Positions 1 through 12,800 of a stretch of 64,000 nt of DNA are shown here, in pieces. Origin of the DNA: Pontederia crassipes (taxonomy: Eukaryota; Streptophyta; Magnoliopsida; Commelinales; Pontederiaceae). The DNA is taken from NCBI GenBank assembly GCA_030549335.1, contig CM060188.1, positions 16,681,501 through 16,745,500 of the forward strand, read 5' to 3'. Each line of letters opens with the position of its first letter. Position 1 is the first letter of the stretch. The notes beneath the pieces are model-generated. The model ran no database searches. It was given only the letters and a program-made list of their open reading frames with translations, and was not told where the DNA came from. Position numbers and translations under genes: made by a program.

Positions 1-395
1 TAACAATTATGAATATCCGATCCGGTAAAGCACAAAGTGTCTACTCATTCGTCATTGTTAAAGATAATAATGAATTATCAACGCAACATTTTTTCCCCTG
101 TGCATTATTGTACTTTTAACAAAAGCTCTCCGAGTTCAAGAGCACAAGTTAATTACAGCTTAATAATGAAACAATGTTAGTTGGTAAGTGACACGTATTG
201 GTCTGGAGATGTTTCAGATTTCAGTGGCATTAATTACGGGAGTTGTTATGTCTGTTTTCTTTATGACAAAAGAACAGGGTATAATGTCTAATTTAGAAAG
301 AAGGGCATACAAAGGATAATTAGCCTCTCTGAAGAGAAAAAAATGAAGCAAAAATAAAAAAAGTGTTGAGTTTCTCATTTTTTTCTCTACTTGTA

Positions 396-1005
396 AGGAT
401 CGTTTGACAACAGGAATCAGACGTTCTAGTAAGTTCTCGTATTGTGTTAGGAAGAAGTGAAATTTGATTATGAGAATAAGGTAGTTAATGTGATAAGAAA
501 AAGTAAATATGATGGGTTAATTTTTTGTTGGGTTTTGAAATAATAATTAATATTATAAATATAAAATATAATCTTGTTAGTAAATATAAATAAAATTAAA
601 AATTATGTTTTAAAAAATTTCGTTAAAAAATAATTTATTTAAATTAAAAAGAAAACTCATTTTTTATAATTATATGTAGTAAAATATTATTTTTTAATAA
701 ATTAATAAGTAAGAAAGAATATTATATTAATATATTAAAATAAATAATTTATATTTAATAAATAAATTTTTTTATAAGATATATGTATGAGAGAGAAAAT
801 AAAAGAAAGAAAAAAAAAGCAACGACGTGAAGTTAAAAAAGAAGAAGAAAATTACAATGTTTGGACGGAAGGAAAAAGAGGTTACATGATCCTTTTTTTC
901 TAAACTAAGTTCTAACTCGAGTTTCGCCAAATATCACATTGTTTGGCGGAATCGTGATTGAAACTAAACGGAACCAGATGCCTGATTCCAATCGTCAAAC
1001 AGCCC
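396..1005. mobile_element. AT-rich MITE with ~28-bp terminal inverted repeats
   Basis: The left end GGATCGTTTGACAACAGG (397 on) matches the reverse complement of the right end, GGGCTGTTTGACGATTGG (read from 1005 leftward), and both continue into AATCAG. A GTA trinucleotide sits immediately outside each end (393-395 and 1006-1008) and may be the target duplication. The interior is AT-rich with no coding frame. The TGTTTG-type terminus resembles PIF/Harbinger or hAT MITEs; superfamily not settled. Confidence 0.5.
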
Positions 1006-1465
1006 GTAGTGTCTCAATATTTGATTAGTTGAATTGCTCGCCTCTATAAATCAAATCCACTATAAATTATTAATAAAAATATTTATTGGCTTCGTTTCTA
1101 ACCACGATAACACAAGAATAACCTTATTCTCACGTTTCTTACCACGATAACACAAAAATAACCTTATTCTCATCATTTCATCTAAACGTTCTTTTTATCT
1201 TGTGGATCTCACATGTAATGATGATAAAATTTGATATTTTCAAATTTTTAGAGAGACTAAGAATTTGATATTTTCCGTGAGGTTAAAAAATAGAACAGAG
1301 TGTGATTAAAAAAAATGTTGCATTCTAACAGGGCCATTGAGAACAAAAAAAAAAAAAATACTATTCAAAATCTGAGCAATAAGCTGATTTCATAATACAA
1401 CCAATGGAAACAGGTACTAGTTACTGGGATTTCTGGCCTCAACTTGTGTAAACTTCAGTTAAAAA
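1006..1465. other. Intergenic, no gene seen
   Basis: AT-rich DNA. A sentence-like local duplication occurs near 1,100-1,170, where ACCACGATAACACAA is repeated with AATAACCTTATTCTCA about 44 bp apart. No coding potential or RNA gene was recognised. Confidence 0.6.
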
Positions 1466-1972
1466 AAGGATTATTTATATATAACTTCAACTAAATTATC
1501 GTATTTTTCGCATATAACTTCAAACTACGAGCTTATTTTTTATATCCTTAAACTATCATAATTTTTTTACTTTAGTCCTTTCGTCTAATTATGTCACATT
1601 TTCGTTAATTTTAATTTTTTTTCATTTATGAAAAGATAAAATTATCCCTTCTCCCATAACACATCAAATAATAAATATAAAAAATAAAAATAGGGAGAAG
1701 GATAATTTAATATTTTCATAAATATCAATTTTTTTGTTTACCACTTTAATCCTTAGAGTATATTTGTTATTTCATATTTTTTTAGAGGGATGGGTAATTT
1801 AGTTTTTTCATAAATGAAAAAATAAAAAATAACGAAAAACATAAGTAGACGGAAAAGCTAAAGTAAAAAAATTATGATAGTTTAGAGATAGAAAAAAAAT
1901 TAAATTCGCAGTTTGAAGTTAAATATGAAAAATCGTAATAATTTAGAACAGATTTATGAAAATAACTCAAAA
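1466..1972. mobile_element. Foldback (long-TIR) MITE, copy 1
   Basis: Two arms of about 200 bp are inverted copies of each other: the left arm carries ACTTCAAACTACGAGCTTAT and the right arm GCAGTTTGAAGTTAAATATG. Further matching pairs are TTATATCCTTAAACTATCAT versus ATGATAGTTTAGAGATA, and CATTTATGAAAAGATAAAAT versus the same motif in the right arm. It belongs to the same family as the element at 3958-4880. The left tip appears shortened relative to that copy. No transposase frame. Confidence 0.75.
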
Positions 1973-2208
1973 AAGAAAGCGTGTGTAAACTTTAAACAGA
2001 CATATAAATTTAAGTAAGATAAAAGGCCTGTGCCTACAATCAGAGTGATCAAATATGTGAAGAATAATAAAACTTCTTCTCCGATTTTTTTTTTCGGTAT
2101 ATTTTTTGTTTCTGTCCACTTCTATGAATGTAAATATGTGAACACCTATAATTGATTAACTAACATGACTGTGTAGCGGTCAGTGGCTGTACTCAGTGAT
2201 ATCAATTA
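1973..2208. other. Intergenic, no gene seen
   Basis: Short AT-rich spacer between the foldback MITE and the coding-like stretch. Nothing recognisable. Confidence 0.5.
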
Positions 2209-2595
2209 GTGATGCTTGATCCTCCCCTTGGCTGGCCCAGTTTCCGTAGCCTCCATAGCAAGTATCAGTATGGGGATAACAAATTAAAGCACAACAACAA
2301 GAGGATCTTGTATGGAGAGCATGCAGAACCATTACAATCCACAGTTCATGGTTGTGGCCAACAAAGGCAGCCTGCAATGTTTGTCCAGCGAAACCCAGGG
2401 CCAAGTTTCCCAGTGGCCTCCGAAGCATGCATTATTGTACCTCTGACCAATAATTCTGTTCCTGCATGCTTTCATCTTGAATCTGACAAATGCCACAAAA
2501 ACTTTGAAGATTTGACAGAGGATGCATACTTCTTAAAAGACAAGGTTACCTGGAAAGCAGTTGGAAGTACTTCCGCCATCTTCATCATCTGGTAG
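2209..2595 (+). pseudogene. Coding-like stretch of 128 codons, unassigned; possible gene or captured fragment
   Basis: This frame is open for 128 codons in otherwise AT-rich DNA. Its composition is near 45-50% GC and its amino-acid make-up looks protein-like, with phrases such as DPPLGWPSFRSLHSKYQYGD, QQRQPAMFVQRNPG and DKCHKNFEDLTEDAYF. I do not recognise the family. A second frame on the same strand continues past the stop towards 2,690 with a Cys-rich end (CPCSFCKSC), so a frameshift within one former exon is possible. No splice sites were assigned. It could be the last exon of a gene lying outside any readable context, a pseudogene, or a fragment carried by a transposon. A shorter antisense frame (2180-2428) is judged a shadow. 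Confidence 0.3.
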
Positions 2596-2699
2596 TTACA
2601 TTGAAAAAGAGGATCATATGCAAAAGGATGATGATGGGATTTTATGTCCTTGTTCATTTTGTAAGAGTTGTATAAAGAAACAAAGGAACAAAAATATGC

Positions 2700-3957
2700 A
2701 TTTTTACTGTCTATATTGAGATAAGGGAGGTAAGTATCAGTGTTCTTGTATGAAGGCTGTATCAGTCATTTTCTTTTCTTTAAGAATATTGGAAATCACA
2801 TGATAATTGATTAAATGTTGTGAGATATTCAAGATTCTAGGGATCCCCAATCAATTAGTAAGATTGTAAATTCATGGGGAAAGAAAATGATTTTAATATT
2901 ACCTAGATAATTTAAAATGTAGGGATTTTTTTTAATCTCTCTCTCTATATATGTATATCCTAAATTATGTTTGGATTGAGAACAAGATCAAGATGAAAAT
3001 TTTATTCTCCACTTTTTAATAAAATAATCAATTTTTTACAAGTGTGGGTCCCACGCTCATGGTGATGGAGTAATTTTCATCTCTTTTAGTTATCGAATTT
3101 TACTTCATAACAAATCAGTCCCCCAAAACAAAAAGGTTTCCTTAATTTACAATAATAAGTTACCAGGTTAATATATTGATTATGATATTAATATAGCATT
3201 AACATTATATATGTATTAAAAATAATATAGTTATTTATTTAATAAATGTTTTTATATTTTTAAATAAATTTATTTTATTTTGTTTGTGTTCACTTATCAT
3301 GTCATAATGAAAATTACTATATATCCCATATGAACATAAATGAAATATAATAATATTTATTAAGATATTAGAAAAATATTAAAACAAGAGAGGGAAGGGG
3401 TGCAACTCCCCTCTCTCTTTTTTCTTCTTTTTTATAAGTAAAAATGTATATATTATTTTTTTATTGGGGCACATGCAAATATGAATATACAATATTATTT
3501 TTTTTATTAAGATGCTAACTTAGCATACTCTAAAATAAAATAAAATAAAATTATATCTATTAAAATAATATATAAATATTATAAGAAAAGAGAACAATGT
3601 TGCACCTCTCTCCTAAAACTTTTTAAAATTTATCTTATGAATATTTACATATTAAAATATATTTCAATTCAAGTTATAAATAAATTCAACCTCCTTTTGT
3701 CCTCTCTTTTCTTATTTTTTATTATTTTAATATATATATATATTAATAAATATATAATATTTAATTGAGTTTAGTGTTACTTCAACATTTTAATCAACAC
3801 ATTAACTTGGAAATCTGTTATTGTAGATTAAGAGGACCTTTTTGTTACAAATTTGTAAGTTGGGAGACTAATTTTTTGTAAAGTTCAGCGACTAAAAAAG
3901 AATCGAGCGAAAGTTAGGGACCAGTGGTGAAAATTACTCCATGGTTATGGGATTATG
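2700..3957. other. AT-rich intergenic DNA, no gene seen
   Basis: Long A/T runs and short degenerate repeats only. The TATGTTTGGATTGAGAACAAG at about 2,967 resembles a MITE terminus, but no matching opposite end was found. Confidence 0.5.
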
Positions 3958-4880
3958 TTTTGGGTTATTTGCATAAATCTCTTTTAAACTATCACGATTT
4001 TTCGTATTTAACTTTAAATTATAAATTTATTTTTTTATATCCCTAAACTATTGCGACTTTTTCATTCTAATCATTTCGTCCACTTTTGTTACATTTTTCA
4101 TTATTTTTACCTTTCTCATTTATGAAAAGACTAACTTATCCCTCATCGCACAATACATTAAATATTAAATATAAAAAATAAAAAGAAGAAGAAAAAATGT
4201 TCGACTTGCGAAGGGGCGATCCCTCGGAGGTGAAGGGTTCCCTTCGCTGAAAGTGAAGGGGCTCATGCGAAGGGGGCTCACCCCCTCAGCTTCTAGCGAG
4301 GGGAACTCCCTTCGCCGAAAGCAAAGGGCGCGACTCCCCACCCCCTCTTCACATAGAAAGAAAGGGGGTCCGCCACTTCGCTTTCGGCAAGCAAAGGGGG
4401 GTGAACCACCCCTCATAGAGAAAGAAGGGGGGGGGGGGTCGCCCCCTTCGCCAGAAGCGAAGGGGGCGAAAGAAGGGGTTTGTCCCCCTTTTCTTTCGCA
4501 AAGGGAGGCGAAGGGTTCCCTTCGCTTCCGGCAAGGGGAGAGCCCCCTTCGCAGAGAAAGAAGGGGGCAATCCTTTCCTTCGTGAGTGGGGTGTCTTTGC
4601 CACTTTCGGAGAAGGGAAAGTCCCTTCACCGCAAGTTGAACATTTTTTTCTTCTTTTTTTCCTTTATATTTATTATTTAATGTATTATGTAATGAGGGGT
4701 AATTTAACTTTTTCATAAATAAGAAGAAATAAAAATAACAAAAAATATAATAGAAATGGACATAAGGATTAAAGTGAAAACGTCGCGATAGTTTATGGAT
4801 ATAAAAAATAAGTTCCTAGTTTGATGTTAAACGCGAAAAATTATGATAGTTTAGAAGAGATTCTTGATGTGGATTAACCT
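3958..4880. mobile_element. Foldback (long-TIR) MITE, copy 2, with a GC-rich repetitive core
   Basis: The arms (about 3,958-4,205 and 4,632-4,880) are long inverted repeats: TTAAACTATCACGATTTTTC in the left arm pairs with the reverse complement of AAAAATTATGATAGTTTAGA in the right, and AATGTTCGACTTGCG pairs with CGCAAGTTGAACATT at the inner edge. The family is shared with 1466-1972. The core, 4206-4636, is wholly different in composition. It is built of interspersed GCGAAGGG/CCCTTCGC-type words and includes a 12-G run at 4427-4438. It has few stop codons in several frames, so long overlapping ORFs appear there. I regard these as artefacts of repeat composition. Confidence 0.8.
4206..4636. repeat. 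GC-rich GCGAAGGG-word minisatellite inside the foldback MITE
   Basis: Many imperfect copies of GAAGGG and its complement occur in both orientations, interleaved with GCGAAAG and CTTTCGGC words. This gives nested short hairpins and G-runs in a window that is otherwise about two-thirds A+T. No single strict period is evident by eye. Confidence 0.7.
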
Positions 4881-5322
4881 TTTCTAACCCCATGTATAAT
4901 CAAACGGGCCCACCATAGTACAATCTTTCTATATGTGTGTGTGTGTAAAAGTATATTCTAGAAGATTTCTAGTAGACTATCCTTTTCAATTTGTTCCTTG
5001 TGGATAATTTTCACTCGTATCAGCTCTAACATTATCCAAAATGTTAGTGTTATTTTAAGATTTCCCATTGCATCCCATCAAAATTAGCTGATAAAAAATA
5101 TCAATTAATATTGATTTATTGAGCATAAAATACTTAATGTAATATCATATCGTATTTGCCTAAAATAATAAGATTAGGATTTTTAAAATTTATTTAAAGT
5201 TATATCATGCTTCATTATATACATAATTTTAAATCTAAAATGTACAAGTAGAATCTTGCGATCTTTAATTTTGGAATTTTATTTTAATTCTAAGTAAAGT
5301 GGTCTTGACTCTTGACAAACCC

Positions 5323-5326
<4 letters not shown>

Positions 5327-5387
<61 letters not shown>
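5327..5387. repeat. (AT)n microsatellite
   Basis: About 30 uninterrupted AT units. Confidence 0.95.
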
Positions 5388-5391
<4 letters not shown>

Positions 5392-6824
5392 TATGGTATC
5401 CTTGAAAATGTAGTAGTTACATGGCAAAAATCAAGGGAAAATAGCTGGCACTCATCATGCAAGACAGAAGTTTAGTTTATTCTACCCTTAGCCTATGGGA
5501 AAAACGACATGAAAACTTCATGTAAAGGGATGAAGGAGACAAACGACATTGTTGAAAGATTAGGAGAATCTTTGGGCCAAAATTTTGGGAGGATTTCACA
5601 CGTTTTATTGTTGAACTAAAGTTGTAGAATTCAACAGGACGAGGAACTGGTCGATGGTTTGACAAATGCAGTCGAGCACTTTTTGGCAAAAAGATGGCGG
5701 TGCTGTGTTCCAAATTTCCAATGTCTTTTTATTAGGTATGCACATGGCTTTACAGTCAGGACTGTGACAATTCCAAGGTCTGCGAAATTGACATGAAGGT
5801 TTAACAGTCAATGCCAAGGATGCCCCCACTGTGTTATGGACCCATCCAATATGTGCCAATAAGAAAGGAATGGGTGTCCTGGGCAAGCATGATCAAGTCG
5901 AATTTTTTTATTATAATTTTATCCTCAATTAATTTAATTCATTCCAAATTAATATATATAGATGTATATATATATTATTCATACAATAGAAATTCTCTAG
6001 AAAGTTATTCTCCATACCAAAAAAATAGACTTAATTTTCTAAAAAAATATAAAGTAAATATTTGCTATCTCAATCATTTGTTGGGCAGCAAGTATGAAAA
6101 ATGGTTTCCCTTTCTCAAAATAAGTAATAGAATTTTTAATGTGTGAAATCCACCAGAAGATTCTGTCCAATGTGTACTCCCACCTTTCCATAGGTTATGG
6201 CGGTGGATTTAGGCATGTTGTGTTTGTGTACATTATAATTACAAATTCAATCTGATTCATGAGTTGTCAATTCACGTTTGTCCATTGGTGCAGTTGCAGA
6301 AATTGAATATGCAGCGAACATCGCGAAGATGTAGCAAAAAAAAAAAGATTCACAGTACCCCTTATTGTCGCTCCGGCGCTCCTTAATTAACATAAAATTC
6401 AGCCAAAAGTGTCAAAAATTACAAAAAGGTAAAATAGGAGTGATCTTAAAATTTCAGAAATTGCATCCTGGCAGAAGTTATAATTCCTAAACAGCTGATA
6501 TAAGTTACCACCACAACAGAATGTGTACATGAGATGTACCACTAGAATAACTTATGGACGAAAGATATCCTCACACTGCTGTTATAATGTAGTATAGATA
6601 GTGTTATTAAGAAACGAGCAATAACACAATAACCTTTTGCACAGTCATCGTTCATGATTTTTTATATAAAATGCACCGGGATATCCCAGGCTGCCTTACA
6701 GAACAAAGAACCAACTCAACTGGAATCGCTGCACTTGGCCTGGTTGCTATCGGTTGTCATTAACCAGGATTGCAACAAAAAGTAGCACCAAGGATGCATA
6801 TTAATTAACATTGGAGGCATACGA
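5388..6824. other. Intergenic DNA plus MED15 3' untranslated and downstream region
   Basis: The part nearest 6,824 is expected to be the 3' untranslated region of MED15 (minus strand). No canonical AATAAA signal was picked out on that strand close to the stop. The stretch 5,477-5,886 has moderately open minus-strand frames that match no family I recognise. It may be an old fragment or chance. Confidence 0.4.
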
Positions 6825-9800
6825 TCAAGCACCCACACAATTCTCCCAAGCACCATATCTTGAGCTAAAACATCCTCCTCCAATTTGCTGGGCGTATTCT
6901 GCTATGACTTTATGTGCACAAGCTTCCCATGTCCTTGCCATTTCTCCCAGCGAAACTGGCTGGGATAGGCTGCGAAGAGACAGGCTAAATCTCGCTTTGG
7001 CTTTGACTGACAAGTCATCGGACTCCCTACTTTAAGGTCAAATCAGAAGCTTCAAGTCAGTAATGACCTGTTTTTGGCTCAGGTAAAAGAAGATGATGAG
7101 ACAAACAAACTCACCTTAGATCATCTGGAAGTTTGTCCAGAAGGACAGGGGAACATTTTGGGTAATTGGCAGAAACAAGCAACCTCAATGGCAAAATTGG
7201 ACTCTGGATAATCCAATAGTAATCAAGGGATGAAATGAATAAATACACAAAAGAACATCAATACAAGCTTAGAAACCTACCATCTGGGATGAAGCAAATT
7301 GTGACTTCAAGCTTGGACTAAGAGCCACAGGTGTGAAAGAACATTTAATTACAGTCCCTTCACCTTCTGATGCAGCAGCAATTGAATCATCATCTTCTTC
7401 ACTTATAGTAACCACTGTGCCAATTAGCAGCTGATTTATTTCTTTGATTTCTTCAAGTAAAGCATGGTTTACCTGAGACAGTGTATCAAAATCCGTGAGC
7501 TTGCATAGATGAAATGACAAGAACATTTGATTGCTAAATGGAAAGCATGCACAGACGGCATGAATGAACTGTGTGCCATTCATTCTACTATTTTAACCTC
7601 CAACATTTCTTGAAGGAGGAAATGTTAGCTAAAAGGAAATAACATTAAAAAGTACACTAATTTTAGGTAGATCGTAGGATTTTGAAGAGAAAAATAAACT
7701 AAAGCATCATCCTAGCACTTGGGTTTTCACTCCTGGAACAACTTTGGAGAAAACAAATACCTTTTCCTTTTGTTCTTCATTTGCTTGTCTATTTTTGTTT
7801 TTTTTTAATTATGAGTAAGGATGCATTATGTCTCAATTAAATACATGCTGAATAAAGACTAGTGGAATAACTGAAGGCCTTGTCCGTTTATTAAGAGTTA
7901 ACACTGTTCCTCCCTCAAGGCCTTATTGGTAATGTAATCACATATAATTATGATAGACAATTTTGTGGTTTTACCATATTTGATGTTAGATAAGATATTC
8001 ACCATATGTAGATGACATGTATCAAGTCTCTTTTTTGTAACTTCGTAAAAAGTTCTCATCATATACAAGCAAAACACCATCTCTTAGCTAACAATGAATG
8101 CTAAGAAATGTGCTCAAATCTCCAAGAAACAATTTGCTGATCCTATTTGCAAACAAAACCAACACAAGAAAGAAAGACGTGGAAAACAAGTGTACTCCCT
8201 AAACTCGAAGTCAAGTACAGCGAGCATTAAACAAAACATTTGGATAAAAAAAAGGTTGTGGCTAATTAAGGGATCAAGGATGATATCTTTTTTCCCGGAA
8301 CAGAGTTCAAGATGATATCCCAAGGAAAAATGAGTAAGTTTTACATTAGAGGAGAAAAAATGAAATAGCGCACACTAAGCAACTTAGCAAGATGGTTACC
8401 TAACCAATGCAAAGTAAATCTGCAACATGCAATTGAAAAAACATGTGAAGTTGTAATGTTGTTTCAAACAAGAAAATGAAACCTTGTGTATCTACCTCAG
8501 TTTTCCGTCGTTTGGCACACGATGTTGCAGTTGACTCTAGTTCAGATGTACGCAAGCCATACGACTGTTTAAAATTGTCACTCACACTGCCACCAGATGA
8601 CACATTATTCAAGGGCATTGCACTTGTATCACGTTTCATTTTTTTTGCAGTAGTACTTCCATCCTGAGTCATGAAATTTCTAGCTTGTAGACGGCACTTT
8701 GTCATGGCAACCAAATCTTCACCAACTGCACCTCGAGAACCATTAACAGGTGCTGAACCACCTATTCTGTCAACCAAGCTGACGGCTGATCCAATATCGC
8801 CGATGGCTGAACTAAGAACATTAGCTTTCGATGATCTAACCTGAATGAAGTTTATAAACATAACATGTCAAAATAGCTACAAAAATAAGTCAGTCAAAGA
8901 AGTCTTTATCAAGTCAAAGACTACTACTTTGATCTAATAGAGAAAAGATGGATAAAGATGTACATATTTAGAAAAATATGCATCATGAATATCAACCATG
9001 CATCACACATGTATTGCATCTGTTACACACACAAGAAAAATGTATGCAAATACAATATTACTTCAAGGGGTTATCACCAGTTAAGTAACCCCGCATACAC
9101 AAATGGTTGCACAATTACATTACTTGGATTGATGGTGTTCTGATAGCTCATAACACAAATGTAGCATAATCCGTTGGGCCCCAAAGATGACACAACATCC
9201 TGCCTTAATGTAGCATAATCTGTTGGAGCCCTGAGATGACACAGCATCCTGCCTTGGGCCTCAACTATCCTTTTTTTTGGAGAATCAACTCTGAAAGTTT
9301 GTGTTTTTTTACCATCTTTTACAGCTTAACTGACATTAATGATGAAAAAATGAAGCATTATATTTAATATAAATCTGCCACTCATAGAAATACAATAAGA
9401 TCCAAGTGCCATTCAAGATGACAATTCACCTAATCAAAGACTTGCAACATGAAAAAGGGGTTTTAAAATTTATGATATTAAAAAGAATGTGAAATAAGAG
9501 GGACCACCTTAACTATTGCCAAATGAAAACTGAGTTAAAAATCATTAAATGACATTAAAAAGGAAGTGAAATAAGAGAGTAGACAAACCATCTTAATTAC
9601 GCGGTCCAGTGGGTTTTCTGTTGCACCTGTTTTGCTAGCAACAGCAGTTGGCATATTAGACTGGTTCCCATCTGCACTTGTAAATTCTTGCAACAAGGGT
9701 GAGGCTGACATCCCTGGTGTGGCGACAGAAAGTTGCCCTTGGGATGGTGCTACAGATGGTTGCTGAATTCCAGCATGTCCAGCACTAGATAGTGATGAAA

Positions 9801-12800
9801 TACCAGAAAGGGGTTTCTCAGTCTCCCCAGGTATAGGAGATGGCACGAAAGAAGTAGACGGAGATGGAACGAAGGGTGAGTTAGCTGATTGCAAAGGGGT
9901 TCCTGATTTTATTTGAGATGGTAGCAAACTCTGCTGATCAATTTGAGGTGAATTGTGGGAAATTTGAGGAGATGAAGCTTGAAGGTTCTGAGGTGAAGAA
10001 ATAGGAAATGCAGCACCAGGTTTGAACTGTTGCCGTTGGCTTGCAGGGTAATGCTGTTGGTAAAGACCAGGTTTAATGTTAGATGCTTGCCTCACCTTCA
10101 TTTCATTGGGTTCAGTTGACTGATGAAGCTGTGTCATTTGATGCATAGGCATCTGTGCTGACGATTGCTGCTTCTGTTGCTGCAGTGGCTGTTGCGTTTG
10201 CAGAAATTGCTGCTTCTGCATCATTTGTTGCTGCATTTGACGCTGTTGCAATTGCTGTTTTATTTGTTGTGTCTGCATCATGTGCTGCTGCTGCTGTTGT
10301 TGTTCTGGCTGTTGTTTTATATTTTGCTGTTGTAGTATAGCTGAACTTGGTTGTATTGAATTGTTCTGTAATGTAGTTATAGAGTTGTGTGAAAGATTGG
10401 TAACATTGTTTTGTTGAGGAACACTTACGGTACTCTGTCCGGATACCACATTTTGCTGCATGGAACCAATTGATCCTTGCTGTAATGAACTAAACGAACT
10501 TCCTTGAGCCTGATCAATGTTGGTACCAGACTGTAGTGTATGTGGTAAGGTTTGCTGAGCTGTGGAAGCACTAAATTGTGTAGATAAAGACATGGATCCA
10601 TGTTGGGAGTTTGCAAGAGGAGCAGGCTGCATTGATGCTGTCGAACCTTGCAAATTCATTTGCTGCATTTGATTTGCATGATTTTCATGCTGCTGAAGTT
10701 GACCTAATTGACCTGGTTGTTGTTGTGGTAAGGATTGAGTATGACTAACAGAATGCTGGAGTTGTTGTCCAGATGGCTGTGAAGGAATAATCTTTTTCTT
10801 ATTTGTGGCTAGAAAACTAATTATTTGTTTCTCATACAAAGGGAGTTTGTCCTTCAGAATAGGCTGAATACTTCCCTTGGGAAGTTGTAAGATTTGTAAT
10901 ATGCGCTCCAACATAATCTTAAAACTTTTCATTTTCTCATACTGATCTGGCTGCCTTACTGAAGGCATAAGATTTTCATGCTGAAAATAGTGAAAAGACC
11001 AATGCAAATGTTTGTTAAGGAAAGCCCTTTTGTTATCTCTAAAAGAAAACGAACTAAAGGAAGTTAAGAACCTGTTGCAACTTCATAACAATCCTTTGGA
11101 AAAGCTCATTCATTTCTGCATAGTAGAGCTCCTTCATTGACTTTATCTGTGATAAATTAGAACAAAGAAAAAGAATCCATGGAAACAATATCAGATCCAA
11201 CACCAAAGATGTTGAATTATATCAATTGCATGCAAAATTTTTACATGCCGGAAATACTAAAAAATATTGTGCTACAGTGACATGCTTGCAAAGACATGAC
11301 TATAACAATACATATACATCGGTGTGAAGTACAGATAAATCTTGAGAAGATGGGATATAAGCATTGGTTTTCTTTCTTCCCTAAAAAAGAAAAAGGAAGA
11401 AAGTCTTTGCACGAAGAAAAAGTCTGTTAGTGTGTACTTTGATTTGCGGTAGGAAAATAACAAGTGAAGGAACTAGAGTAAAGAGAATGCCAGCAATCCT
11501 GTTCTAACTTGCCAATTAACTGGATCTTGCTACCGGTAGTAAATAGTACAAGTACAATCTTTGTTATTCCCCAAATGTGCTTTCTTTTAGGGGCCTCAGA
11601 AGTTCTTTTCCAGTTCCCCAAATGTAAAATCTCCCCCTAACTCATTTTTCTATCTACAAACTCCGCCTATATTTTATAGCCGGTCCCAAGCCCGGATAAA
11701 GGAGGAGGGTTGTGTTAGGCCCCGACAGCCAGCATAAAATCCTGTCGAATCTTATGAACATGGATCAACGAATATAGAGCGGAATGGCGTCGTATGATCC
11801 ATGTAGCCGACCCCGCCTAGTGGGATAAGGCTTTGTTGTTGTTGTTGTTGTTGCCCTAATTTCTCTTCTTTCAAACTCCTTTACCTTCAAGTTTCCGATA
11901 TGATTCACGCTTATTAAGTGCACTCCTCTTTCTTTATGTTATTTCTCATCATGCAATTATACCATTTTTGAGAGAAAGAAAGATGACTTCGTGTTTTTAT
12001 GTAGCTTTGTCATATTATCTTTGTATGTTCTATTTGATAATCTTGTTCATGCATCGTTTAAAAGTATCTTCTATTATTTCATTTCCCCTTACACCTAATA
12101 CTTATGAATGAGTTTCATTTATTATAGGTTGAAGAAGGAAATTTGTAATATGATCTTCTGCAACCTTCCAATTTGAGTTCTCTGATTACTTACAGGGTTA
12201 TTACAGTGTGCTGCTTTTAATACAAATAAGAGACCATAAGGCAACAAGCACTAAGACAGAACAAAAATCACACTTCGGGATATTATTCCACCAGGATAAA
12301 ATTTTAGATATTACATAAAGTGGATATATTGGTCATAGATCAACCCTGAATTATAATATAATAAGCTTACAACTTTTTAGTGTAACAACATAAAACTTAA
12401 GGCCTATTTAGGAAAGTAATACGATACTGAAATAAAATATGATGCCTGAAGTATGATACACAGAACTAAAAGAGGAAAAGAAAGATTGAGCATGACATGC
12501 CTTTTGATAGACCTCCTCTTGCCAATCAACTGAAGCTAGATGACCAGATGTAGAATCCACTGATGCCACAAAAGCAAAAGAAAAGAAAACGAAATATATA
12601 AGTTAAAACTAACCAAGAGCACTAACCAATAACGTGATGAATAAAAGTTAGTAACTTTGTTCCCCAGTTTTACTGGAGAAGAACAAAATTAACAGATAAA
12701 CTTCAAGACTTGCCACTAGAAGACACATCTGGAAGTGCTCTTTGTGACTGAACAAATTGTTTCTGCTGCTCAATTGCATTCTGAGAAAGTAAAGTGCCTG

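Noticed and set aside
4165-4716. Overlapping ORFs of 60-183 codons on both strands in the foldback MITE
   Set aside because: They arise from a stop-poor GC-rich repeat. All have the same low-complexity Arg/Gly/Pro/Ser make-up and no family features.
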